Assembly: GCF_965208485.1 (NCBI RefSeq)
Contig: NZ_OZ242344.1
Location: forward strand, 4,216,001 to 4,280,000
DNA length: 64,000 nucleotides
Direction of reading: 5' to 3'
DNA from: Poriferisodalis sp965208485
Lineage (GTDB): Bacteria; Actinomycetota; Acidimicrobiia; Acidimicrobiales; Poriferisodalaceae
The notes below the pieces were generated by a model. That model made no database searches. It saw only the letters and a program-made list of their open reading frames with translations, and had not been told where the DNA came from. Shown piece after piece: positions 9,057 to 16,716 of the stretch; position 1 is the stretch's first letter, and each line of letters begins with the position of its first letter. The translations under genes were made by a program, and so were the position numbers.

Positions 9057-9341
9057 TCAAGAACCTGCCGGTCGGTAGGCGTCTCTGCGATGAGAGATCC
9101 GCAAGATCTCGACGATCCGCTCTGTGTCGTCGATCCGATAGACGATGCGGCAGGTGCCTCGGCGGGCACTGCACAGGCCATCGAGCTCGTCTCGCAACGG
9201 CACACCGATGCGCCGCGGCGCCTCGAGCAGCGGTCCGGTGATCAATTCGATGACGGCGGCCGCGACCGCTTCCGGCGGTTTCCGAGCGAGTGTTGCTGCT
9301 GCTGGTCCTGCGACGACCAAGTCGTAGGTCGTGGCGGTCAT
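9057..9341 (-). CDS. RelE/ParE-family toxin
   Basis: This 94-residue protein matches the RelE/ParE plasmid-stabilisation family: an N-terminal helical part (EAVAAAVIELITGPLLEAP), then the typical beta strands GTCRIVYRIDD and RIVEILRISHRRDAYR at the C-terminus. RelE members are ribosome-dependent mRNA nucleases, but which activity applies here cannot be read from the sequence. Its start overlaps the antitoxin stop by four bases, the standard antitoxin-first arrangement. It lies convergent to secF. Confidence 0.9.
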   Translation of the reverse strand: MTATTYDLVVAGPAAATLARKPPEAVAAAVIELITGPLLEAPRRIGVPLRDELDGLCSARRGTCRIVYRIDDTERIVEILRISHRRDAYRPAGS

Positions 9342-9607
9342 TCGTCCCGGAGAGCGCGGACGGCTTCTGCCCCACGAACGACATCTCCCGCAGCAATGGC
9401 GTGCTGGGCAGCAGCGAGTTCGCGCAGCGCCTCGCTGTCGGTCAGGATCGCGAGCGTTTCCTCCAGCGATTCAAGATCCTGAGGACTCATCAGAACCGCT
9501 GCAGGCGACCCGTTGCGAGTGATGACGACTCGTTCGTGCTGACTGTGCACTCGCTCCACAAAGTCAGAGAATTGATCCCTCACGGTACGCAGCGATTCAG
9601 TTGACAT
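9338..9607 (-). CDS. Phd/YefM-family antitoxin
   Basis: This 89-residue protein has the Phd/YefM antitoxin pattern: an N-terminal LRTVRDQFSDFVERV helix, the strand-turn RVVITRNGSPAAVLMSPQDL that forms the DNA-binding dimer, and an acidic, helical C-terminal part that would wrap the toxin. The ATG ending at 9607 fits the family N-terminus; the frame extends further upstream but without antitoxin-like sequence. It probably represses its own promoter in the gap before rel. Confidence 0.9.
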   Translation of the reverse strand: MSTESLRTVRDQFSDFVERVHSQHERVVITRNGSPAAVLMSPQDLESLEETLAILTDSEALRELAAAQHAIAAGDVVRGAEAVRALRDE

Positions 9608-9769
9608 GGCCACAATTGTGCCACGCAATGGTTGGGATCGTGCACACAAGTCCGGCTGCCGAGCTGAAGACACTGACCGTTGGCGGGGCACGGCAGAATG
9701 AGAGTGTGAGTATTCCTGTGATCGGCCGGGCGCCGGCCGGACGCCGCTGCGAGAAGCTTGGCTAGGGCC

Positions 9770-12091
9770 ATGCCTGCGGTGTCGCGCGTCCTGCCGTGGC
9801 GGCGCATCGCGAACACGGTCGCGGCCGACATCTCGCCGGTCGTCGAGAGATACCGCCAGCGCTGGCCCAAGCGTTCGCCCGAACTCGTGGTGCGGGCCTA
9901 CGAGGCGGCGCGTACAGCCCACGAGGGCCAGCGGCGCAAGACCGGCGAGGCCTACATCACCCACCCGGTGGCCGTCGCCGGCGTGGTCGCCGACCTTGGC
10001 CTCGACGACACCTCGATCGCCGCGGCGCTGCTGCATGACGCTGTGGAGGACACCAGCGTGGAGCTGGTCGCGCTGGCCGACGAGTTCGGGACCGAGGTTG
10101 CCGGCATCGTGGACGGCGTCACCAAGCTCGACCGGGTGCGCTTCGCGTCCAAGCAGGCACAGCAGGCCGCCACCTTGCGCAAGATGCTGGTGGCGATCGC
10201 GAACGACCCCCGGGTGCTGATGATCAAACTGTCCGACCGGCTGCACAACATGCGCACCGTCGGAGCACTCGACGGCGCCAAGCAGGCCGACGTAGCACGC
10301 GAGACGCTCGACATCTACGCCCCGCTCGCCAACCGCTTGGGCATGCAGCAGGTACGCGACGAGCTGGAGGACCTCGCTTTTGCCGCGCTGTACCCGAAGC
10401 GCTACGCCGAGATCGACCGGATGCTGGCCGAGCGCACACCTACCCAGGAACGATTCGTCGACCAAGTGCTGGAGGAGGTCCGCGAGCAGCTTTCCCGCAT
10501 GAAGATCGACGCCATCGTGACCGGCCGCAAGAAGCACCACTGGAGCGTCTACGAGAAGATGGTCATCAAGAACCGCTCGTTCGACGAGATCTTCGACTTG
10601 GTGGGCATCCGGGTCGTGGTGCCGACCATCCGCGACGCTTACGCCGCCTTGGGTTCCATCCACGCGACCTGGAAGCCGGTGACCGGCCGCTTCAAGGACT
10701 ACATCGCGATGCCCAAGTTCAACCTGTACCAGTCGCTGCACACCACGGTGGTGGGACCGTCGGGCACGGCGGTGGAGGTGCAGATCCGCACCGACGAGAT
10801 GCATCAGCGGGCTGAGCACGGCGTGGCTGCCCACTGGCGCTACAAGGGCGAGCGCAACGGCAACGGCAGCAAGGGGAGCCACAAGGACAAGGGACACGCC
10901 AAGGGGCACAAGGCAGACAAGGGGCACAGGGCAGAACAGAAAGCCAGCGCAACCTCCGAGGCGGACATGCCGTGGCTGAGCCGGTTGGTGGAGTGGCAAG
11001 CCGAGTCCGACGACCCGGCCGAGTTCATGCGCACGATTGCCAGCGACTTGGGCCACGACGAGGTGTACGTCTTCACCCCCAAGGGCGACGTGGTGACGCT
11101 GCCGGCCGGCGCCACGCCCATCGACTTCGCGTATGCCATCCACACCGATATCGGCGATTCCCTCATCGGCGCCAAGATCGACGGCCGACTGGTGCCGCTG
11201 GATCGACCGCTGCGTTCGGGCGACACGATCGAGGCGTTCACTTCTGACGATCCTGGGACGCGGCCGTCGCGGGACTGGCTGGAGATCGCGGTCACACCGC
11301 GGGCCAGGTCCAGCATCCGGCGCTGGTTCGCTCGGTCGGAACGGTCGGAGTGGGTGGCCGCAGGACGCGAGGCCGTCGAGGACGCGCTGCGCTCGGAGGG
11401 GCTCAAGGGGTCGCTGCTGATCGACGGCGAAGAGATGCGGGCTGTGGCGGCGCAGTTCAGCCGAGCCGATCTGGACCTCCTGTTCGAAGCTGTCGGCAAG
11501 GGCGACGTCCGGCCTCGTTCGGTGGCTAAGCGGCTGGTCAGCAACCTGCGAGGCGAGAGCGACGGCGTCCAGCTTCCGGCCCGGCCGGCCCGCCAACGCG
11601 GCTCACGCCGCCGCCGATCCGCGGGCGTCCACGTCGACGGTCACGACGACGCGCTGGTGCGCTTGGCGCGGTGCTGCAGCCCGGTGCGCGGCGACGAGGT
11701 CCTGGGGTTTGCGACCAGCGGGCGGGGCATCTCGGTGCACCGCGCCGACTGTGCCAACGCGGGCGAGCTGGCGATGTCGGTGAGGGCCCGCCAAGTGGAG
11801 GTCGAGTGGGACGAGAGCTGGGCCGGCGAGTTCGTCGCGTCATTGGAAGTGCGGGGCCTCGACCGCAACCGGCTCCTGCTCGACGTGGTGCAGGTGGTCT
11901 CGGGGCGTCACGACCTGTCGATTGCGAGCTGCGACACGTTCGTGGGCGATGACCAGGTGGCCGTGATGCAGTTCGAGGTCGAGATCGGCGACCCGATCCT
12001 GCTCGATCAGCTCCTTGCCGCGCTGCGGGAGGTGCCGGGCGTCTTCGACGCCTACCGCGCCATGCAAGGCCTGGCCCGCACCGAATACTGA
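9770..12091 (+). CDS. rel: Bifunctional (p)ppGpp synthetase/hydrolase Rel
   Basis: Rel makes and degrades the alarmone (p)ppGpp. Domains in order: the HD hydrolase (His65 in YITHP; His89-Asp90 in LLHDAVEDT), the nucleotidyltransferase with GRKKHHWSVYEKM and the RFKD motif (residues 307-310, the RXKD form of bifunctional Rel enzymes rather than the EXDD of RelA), TGS (from about residue 432), a helical region with a CCSPVRGDEV zinc-finger-like motif, and a C-terminal ACT domain. A Lys/Gly/His-rich insert (about residues 363-398) separates synthetase and TGS. The ATG at 9770 was chosen; a TTG at 9758 would add four residues. Confidence 0.96.
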   Translation: MPAVSRVLPWRRIANTVAADISPVVERYRQRWPKRSPELVVRAYEAARTAHEGQRRKTGEAYITHPVAVAGVVADLGLDDTSIAAALLHDAVEDTSVELVALADEFGTEVAGIVDGVTKLDRVRFASKQAQQAATLRKMLVAIANDPRVLMIKLSDRLHNMRTVGALDGAKQADVARETLDIYAPLANRLGMQQVRDELEDLAFAALYPKRYAEIDRMLAERTPTQERFVDQVLEEVREQLSRMKIDAIVTGRKKHHWSVYEKMVIKNRSFDEIFDLVGIRVVVPTIRDAYAALGSIHATWKPVTGRFKDYIAMPKFNLYQSLHTTVVGPSGTAVEVQIRTDEMHQRAEHGVAAHWRYKGERNGNGSKGSHKDKGHAKGHKADKGHRAEQKASATSEADMPWLSRLVEWQAESDDPAEFMRTIASDLGHDEVYVFTPKGDVVTLPAGATPIDFAYAIHTDIGDSLIGAKIDGRLVPLDRPLRSGDTIEAFTSDDPGTRPSRDWLEIAVTPRARSSIRRWFARSERSEWVAAGREAVEDALRSEGLKGSLLIDGEEMRAVAAQFSRADLDLLFEAVGKGDVRPRSVAKRLVSNLRGESDGVQLPARPARQRGSRRRRSAGVHVDGHDDALVRLARCCSPVRGDEVLGFATSGRGISVHRADCANAGELAMSVRARQVEVEWDESWAGEFVASLEVRGLDRNRLLLDVVQVVSGRHDLSIASCDTFVGDDQVAVMQFEVEIGDPILLDQLLAALREVPGVFDAYRAMQGLARTEY

Positions 12092-12451
12092 GCGATGGTG
12101 CATCCGTCGCTCGAGCCAGCTCCAACAGTTGTCGGGTGACAATCGTCGATTTCTTGTGCACCCGAGCAATCAAGGACGGTGAGTGCAACTGCAAATCGAC
12201 GGCGACTTGCGATAGCGGCCGCTGCTCGCCAATCGACGTCTCTATGACCTGCCTCGCGAGTACCGAGGCCCATCGTCCGAGAGTGCTGCGGTGGACGCCG
12301 GATTTCTCCGCCGCGCTGCAGGCCTTATCGGTAGGCCTTGTCTCGTTTGGCCACGGTCACCATCAGCACGCGCAGTGCTGCGTCTTGAAGATCGCATATC
12401 ACTTTGAACATCTCGTGACAGGGGGCACGAGGGCCGTAGCCTGCGCTGGTC
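12092..12451. other. Intergenic region between rel and hisS
   Basis: This 360-bp gap has no convincing intact gene. On the plus strand there are short open frames with Cys/His-rich translations that resemble nothing I recognise. On the minus strand it holds a C-terminal fragment of a RelE-type toxin at about 12325-12408 (listed separately). The hisS promoter must lie here or the gene is co-transcribed with rel; no clear -10/-35 pair is seen. Confidence 0.6.
12325..12408 (-). pseudogene. RelE-type toxin, C-terminal remnant
   Basis: Read on the minus strand, the last 27 codons before a TGA at the 12325 side give FKVICDLQDAALRVLMVTVA followed by KRDKAYR. This is the C-terminal two-strand signature of RelE/ParE toxins (compare VYRIDDTERIVEILRISHRR of the intact toxin at 9057-9341). 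No N-terminal half or antitoxin is found beside it, because hisS starts 44 bases away. It is therefore read as a decayed fragment. Confidence 0.6.
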
Positions 12452-13834
12452 ATGACCGGCACGCCTTCTGAGCCAGCGCAAGCCGCCGCCAGCGGCGATG
12501 CGACCGCGCAGAAGGCCTTCCGGACGCCAATCGGCACACACGACCTGGCACCCCCTGAGTCGGATCGCTGGGTGGCGCTGATGGGCGCGTTCATCGGGCT
12601 GGCCGACCGGGCCGGCTTCGGCTACCTGCAGACCCCGATCTTCGAGGACATCGGCGTGTTCGCCCGTATCGGCGAGGGCACCGATGTGGTCGGCAAGGAG
12701 ATGTACGAGTTCTTCGACCGCAGCGACCGCCACTTGGCGCTGCGACCCGAGTGCACGGCGTCGGTGTGCCGGGCGTTCGCTCAGCATCGGCCCACCACGC
12801 CGTGGAAGATCTGGTACCAAGGGCCGTTCTTCCGCTATGAGGCGCCCCAGGCCGGCCGCTACCGGCAGTTTCATCAGATCGGCGCCGAGACGCTGGGCAC
12901 CGACGACGCGGACGCCGACGTCGAGATCATCGCCCTCGCTGCCGACTTCTTCGCTGCGCTGGGGCTGGCACAGGTGCCGCTGGTGCTGAACTCGATGGGC
13001 GACGCGGACACCCGCGCTGCGTACGGGGAGGCGCTGAGCGTCTACCTGCAGCGTCGCGTCGGCGATGTGGACTCCGAGGACCGCGACAAGATCGAGCGGC
13101 ATCCGCTGCGCATCTTGGATTCCAAGCGTGAGGCGACAGCGGCGGTTGCCGCCGAAGCTCCCCAGATCACCGACTTCCTGTCGCCCACGACCGCAGCGCA
13201 CTTCGAGCGGGTGCGCGAGGGACTCGATGCCCTGGGAGTCTCCCATGAGGTCGATCCCAAGCTGGTCCGCGGCCTCGACTACTACACCCGCACCACGTTC
13301 GAGTTCCGCGCCGCCAGCCTGGACGCAGCCCAGGACACCATCTGCGGCGGCGGCCGTTACAACGGTCTCGTCGAGGCCTTGGGCGGACCGCCCACGCCCG
13401 GCATCGGATTCGCGCTCGGCATCGAGCGCCTGCTGCTGGCCTGCGACGCCGAGGGCGTGTTCGAGGTTCCGACGCAGCGGGCCGAAGTGTGGGTGGTCGA
13501 TATTGCTGGGGGTGCAGCGGCACGCGACCTCACGCACGACCTGCGCTCGGTGGGCATCCGGGCCGACCGAGCCTTCGACGACCGGTCGATGCGGGCGCAG
13601 ATGCGCGCCGCGGATCGTTCCGGTGCAGAGATCGCGCTCATCGTGGGGCCCGACGAGGCCGGTGCGGGCACGGTCACGGTTCGGCCGCTGCGCCGTCCCG
13701 ACGGCGGCAGCACCGACGAGCCGCAGCGGACCGTGGCGCGCACCGATCTGCTGGGCACGCTGCGTACCGTTTTCGATGCGCTGAATGCTGCGGCGGGCGA
13801 CACCGACGGATCTCATTCTTCAGGGTTGGATTGA
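12452..13834 (+). CDS. hisS: Histidyl-tRNA synthetase
   Basis: Class II aminoacyl-tRNA synthetase charging tRNA-His. Motif 1 region (GYLQTPIFED), motif 2 (LRPECTASVCRAFAQH with KIWYQGPFFRYEAPQAGRYRQFHQ), the histidine-specific LVRGLDYYTRTTFE segment, and motif 3 (PPTPGIGFALGIERLLL) are all present, followed by the C-terminal anticodon-binding domain. The product is 460 residues, with about 20 extra low-complexity residues before the core. Its stop overlaps the aspS start by one base. Confidence 0.96.
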   Translation: MTGTPSEPAQAAASGDATAQKAFRTPIGTHDLAPPESDRWVALMGAFIGLADRAGFGYLQTPIFEDIGVFARIGEGTDVVGKEMYEFFDRSDRHLALRPECTASVCRAFAQHRPTTPWKIWYQGPFFRYEAPQAGRYRQFHQIGAETLGTDDADADVEIIALAADFFAALGLAQVPLVLNSMGDADTRAAYGEALSVYLQRRVGDVDSEDRDKIERHPLRILDSKREATAAVAAEAPQITDFLSPTTAAHFERVREGLDALGVSHEVDPKLVRGLDYYTRTTFEFRAASLDAAQDTICGGGRYNGLVEALGGPPTPGIGFALGIERLLLACDAEGVFEVPTQRAEVWVVDIAGGAAARDLTHDLRSVGIRADRAFDDRSMRAQMRAADRSGAEIALIVGPDEAGAGTVTVRPLRRPDGGSTDEPQRTVARTDLLGTLRTVFDALNAAAGDTDGSHSSGLD

Positions 13835-15837
13835 TGGCGGCTGATGTGACGATGACAGCGACGACGGCACTGACGCAGCGCACCCCGCTGATGGGCAGCA
13901 TGCGGACCGACTACTGCGGCCGGTTGCGGCCCGACGACATCGGCCGTGAGGTGACCGTCTGCGGCTGGGTGGCGCGCCGCCGCGAGCACGGCGAGCACCT
14001 GGCGTTCATCGATCTGCGCGACCGCACCGGCATCGTGCAGTGCGTGGTGGACCACGCTCACGATCTGCGTGCGGAGTATGTGCTGTCGATCGCCGGAACT
14101 GTCCGCGAGCGTCCGGCCGACACCGCAAACCCCGAGCTCGACACCGGCGAGATCGAGATCCGCGATGCCACGGTCGAGGTGCTGTCACGCTCGGAGCCGC
14201 CGCCGTTTGTGATCGACGGACGCACCGAGACCGACGAGACGCTGCGAATCCGCCACCGCTACTTGGATCTGCGCAACTCCCGGATGCACCACAACCTGGT
14301 GCGCCGGGCTCGGGTCAACGCAGCCATCCGTCGTGCCGCCGAGGCGCACGAGTTCATCGAGGTGGAGACCCCGACGCTCGTCGCTTCGACGCCCGAAGGC
14401 GCCCGTGACTTCGTGGTGCCCAGCCGCATGCACCCCGGCCGGTTCTACGCGCTGCCGCAGAGCCCGCAGCTGTTCAAGCAGCTCACCATGGTCGGCGGCG
14501 TCGACCGCTACTACCAGATCGCCCGCTGCCTGCGTGACGAGGATCTGCGCGCCGACCGGCAGTTCGAGTTCACCCAGCTCGACTTGGAGATGAGCTTCGC
14601 GTCCGGCGCCGATGTGCGAGCGGTGATCAGCGACGCCGTCGCCGAGGCGGTCTGCGAGATCACCGGCGGCCCCAGGCCGGAATTCGCCGAGATCTCCTGG
14701 CACGAGGCCATCGACCGCTACGGCTCCGACAAGCCGGACCTGCGATTCGGCATGGAGCTCGTCGATGTCACCGACTTGTTCGCCGAGACCGGGTTCAACG
14801 CCTTCAAGGCCCCGGCGGTCAAGGCGATGCTGGTGCCCGCCGGCGGCGACATCAGCCGCAACGCGGTCGACGAGCTGACCAAGCAGTGCCAACGCTGGGG
14901 GGCGAAGGGCCTGGTGTGGATGCGCGTCGCCGACGGCGCCGCACCGCCCGATGGATCGCAGGTCGCAGCGGATGGCCGGCTGGCGGTCACCTCGCCGGTG
15001 GCCAAGTTCATGTCCGGAGCCGAGATCGGCGGCGTGCTGGAGCGGCTCGGCGCCGGGCCGGGCGACATGTGCTACTTGGTGGCCGACACCTGGCGGCAGG
15101 CCAGCGCAGTGCTGGGCTTGCTGCGGCTGGAGCTGGGCCGCCCGCCGGTCAATGAGGGGGGGCTGCAGCTGCTGTGGGTGGTGGACTTCCCGCTGTTCGA
15201 GGACGTCACCGCCGAAGGGCTGCCCGTGCCTGCCCACCATCCGTTCACGATGCCTCACGCCGATGACCTTGAGACCGTGAGGCTCCTGAGCGACGAATTC
15301 GAGGCGCGCCGGGTGTTGGCCGCAGCGAGCGATCTGTCCGAGGCCGAGCGGGCGCAGTCCGAAGAGCTGCGCGATGCCACACTGACCATGTTCGGGGAAG
15401 AGGCGGGGATCCGTCGTTCCGAGCGTCTGCTCCGGATCCGATCTCAGGCGTATGACCTGGTGCTGAACGGCTGGGAGCTGGGTTCGGGCAGCGTGCGGAT
15501 CCACCGCGGCGACATTCAGCAGCAGATCTTCACGCTGTTGGGCATCGATCCCGTCACGGCGCAGCAGCGGTTCGGTTTCTTGCTGGACGCATTCCGCTAT
15601 GGCGCGCCGCCGCACGCGGGCTTCGCCTTCGGCATCGACCGGCTGGCGGCCCTGCTCTGCGGCGAGGAGAACATCCGCGAGGTCATCGCCTTCCCCAAGA
15701 GCCAGTCGGGCGCCGACCCGTTGACCAATGCCCCCAGCCACATCTCCCCCGATCAGCTCGACGAGCTGGGTCTGGCTCTCGTCGCCGGTGAGGGCGAGCA
15801 TTCTGATCTGGTTGCGGATGACGAGGACGACTCGTGA
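13834..15837 (+). CDS. aspS: Aspartyl-tRNA synthetase
   Basis: Class IIb synthetase of bacterial type. It has an N-terminal OB-fold (VTVCGWVARRREHGEHLAFIDL), the catalytic core with the RYLDLRNSRMHHN and ETPTLVASTPEGARDF segments, QSPQLFKQL, the bacterial GAD insert (about residues 290-410) and motif 3 (GAPPHAGFAFGIDRLAALL). At 667 residues it is longer than the usual roughly 590. There is a short unconserved N-terminal stretch, so the ATG giving MGSMRTDYCG is an alternative start, and an acidic C-terminal tail. Whether it also charges tRNA-Asn cannot be judged from this window. Confidence 0.95.
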   Translation: MAADVTMTATTALTQRTPLMGSMRTDYCGRLRPDDIGREVTVCGWVARRREHGEHLAFIDLRDRTGIVQCVVDHAHDLRAEYVLSIAGTVRERPADTANPELDTGEIEIRDATVEVLSRSEPPPFVIDGRTETDETLRIRHRYLDLRNSRMHHNLVRRARVNAAIRRAAEAHEFIEVETPTLVASTPEGARDFVVPSRMHPGRFYALPQSPQLFKQLTMVGGVDRYYQIARCLRDEDLRADRQFEFTQLDLEMSFASGADVRAVISDAVAEAVCEITGGPRPEFAEISWHEAIDRYGSDKPDLRFGMELVDVTDLFAETGFNAFKAPAVKAMLVPAGGDISRNAVDELTKQCQRWGAKGLVWMRVADGAAPPDGSQVAADGRLAVTSPVAKFMSGAEIGGVLERLGAGPGDMCYLVADTWRQASAVLGLLRLELGRPPVNEGGLQLLWVVDFPLFEDVTAEGLPVPAHHPFTMPHADDLETVRLLSDEFEARRVLAAASDLSEAERAQSEELRDATLTMFGEEAGIRRSERLLRIRSQAYDLVLNGWELGSGSVRIHRGDIQQQIFTLLGIDPVTAQQRFGFLLDAFRYGAPPHAGFAFGIDRLAALLCGEENIREVIAFPKSQSGADPLTNAPSHISPDQLDELGLALVAGEGEHSDLVADDEDDS

Positions 15838-16238
15838 GCAACGGCGATCTTGCCGCCGTGGTGGTGACAGTCTGCGTCCTGATCGCGCTCGTCGCGCTCA
15901 TCGCCGTGCTGACCCAGGCATTCGCGCTGATGCGGGAGATGCGGCGCAAGCTGGAGGACTTCGATGCCAAGGTCTCCCCGGCGTTGAGCCAGCTCGCAGA
16001 CACCGCCGAGATGGCACAGACTGAGATCGGCCGGCTGCGCGACCTGCTGAACGTGGCGCAGAAGGTCGCCGGGCTGGCCGAGTCCGCGGGTGCAGCCACG
16101 GCGAAGGCGGCGTCAGTGCCGGTCGACAAGGTGCGCTCGGTGATTTCCGTGCTGCGCGGCCAGGCAGCGGGGTCGGAGCGCGAGACTGGCTCCGGCGGCG
16201 AAGGCAGAGCTGCCAGCGGCAGGACGGAGGAGCGCTGA
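15834..16238 (+). CDS. DUF948-like membrane protein
   Basis: The 134-residue product has one N-terminal membrane helix (residues about 9-31) followed by a long heptad-like helix (MREMRRKLEDFDAKVSPALSQ and onward) and a Gly/Glu/Arg-rich tail. This is the layout of DUF948-type proteins that often sit between aspS and alaS in actinobacteria. The function is unknown. The GTG start at 15834 overlaps the aspS stop by four bases. Confidence 0.8.
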   Translation: MSNGDLAAVVVTVCVLIALVALIAVLTQAFALMREMRRKLEDFDAKVSPALSQLADTAEMAQTEIGRLRDLLNVAQKVAGLAESAGAATAKAASVPVDKVRSVISVLRGQAAGSERETGSGGEGRAASGRTEER

Positions 16239-16239
16239 G

Positions 16240-16542
16240 GTGTTCAAGCGACTGCGTTGGCTGACGTTGGGCGCCGGCTTGGGCGCCGGGGCGTCGCTGT
16301 GGGTGCAGCGGCGCCTGCGCCATCTTCTCAACCGGTACGCGCCGGTCCGCGGCACCGCGACAGCGCTCGGCACTGCCCGCCAAGTGCGTCGCGACCTCAA
16401 GGATGCGTGGCAGGACGGCCGCAGGCGCGTCGACGAAGCGTGGGAAGACGGCAAACGCCAGATGCGCGATGCCGAACGGCGCCTGCGCGACGAGCGGGAT
16501 CGTCGCTGGGCCGAACGCCGCCACCGCCGCGAGGCTGCCTGA
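16240..16542 (+). CDS. Small basic helical protein of unknown function
   Basis: A 100-residue protein starting with GTG, one base after the preceding stop. It has a short hydrophobic Gly/Ala/Leu stretch at residues 7-22 and then an Arg-rich, strongly charged helix (RRRVDEAWEDGKRQMRDAER and onward) with coiled-coil periodicity. Its position between a DUF948-like gene and alaS suggests a cell-envelope role together with its neighbour (inference). The last codons run into the 28-bp repeat array that follows. Confidence 0.7.
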   Translation: MFKRLRWLTLGAGLGAGASLWVQRRLRHLLNRYAPVRGTATALGTARQVRRDLKDAWQDGRRRVDEAWEDGKRQMRDAERRLRDERDRRWAERRHRREAA

Positions 16543-16681
16543 GCGGCCATCGAGGCCGCGAAGCGACACAGCGGCCATCGAGGCCGCGAGGCTGCACAGC
16601 GGCCATCGAGGCCGCGAGGCTGCACAGCGGCCATCGAGGCCGCGAGGCTGCACAGCGGCCATCGAGGCCGCGAAGCGACAC
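16542..16681 (+). repeat. Five tandem 28-bp repeats upstream of alaS
   Basis: Five direct copies of a 28-bp unit beginning agcggccatcgaggccgcga stand head to tail without spacers. Copies 1 and 5 end in agcgacac, copies 2-4 in ggctgcac. Each contains GGCC-N5-GGCC, so every unit can form a small stem. The array starts at the stop codon of the preceding gene and ends 35 bases before the alaS ATG, so it lies in the alaS leader. Confidence 0.96.
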
Positions 16682-16716
16682 AGAGGCCGCGAAAGGCCGT
16701 AGCTATCCTTGCTCCG

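Noticed and set aside
9705..9764. 19-codon leader peptide (GTG) before rel
   Set aside because: No regulatory codon run or attenuator pair is seen, and short frames like this are common in such GC-rich DNA.
12136..12471. 111-codon frame between rel and hisS
   Set aside because: It has poor codon bias and a Cys/His-rich translation, runs into hisS in another frame, and lies opposite a RelE remnant.
16542..16681. CRISPR array (28-bp direct repeats)
   Set aside because: The repeats are contiguous without unique spacers and there are no cas genes; this is a tandem minisatellite.
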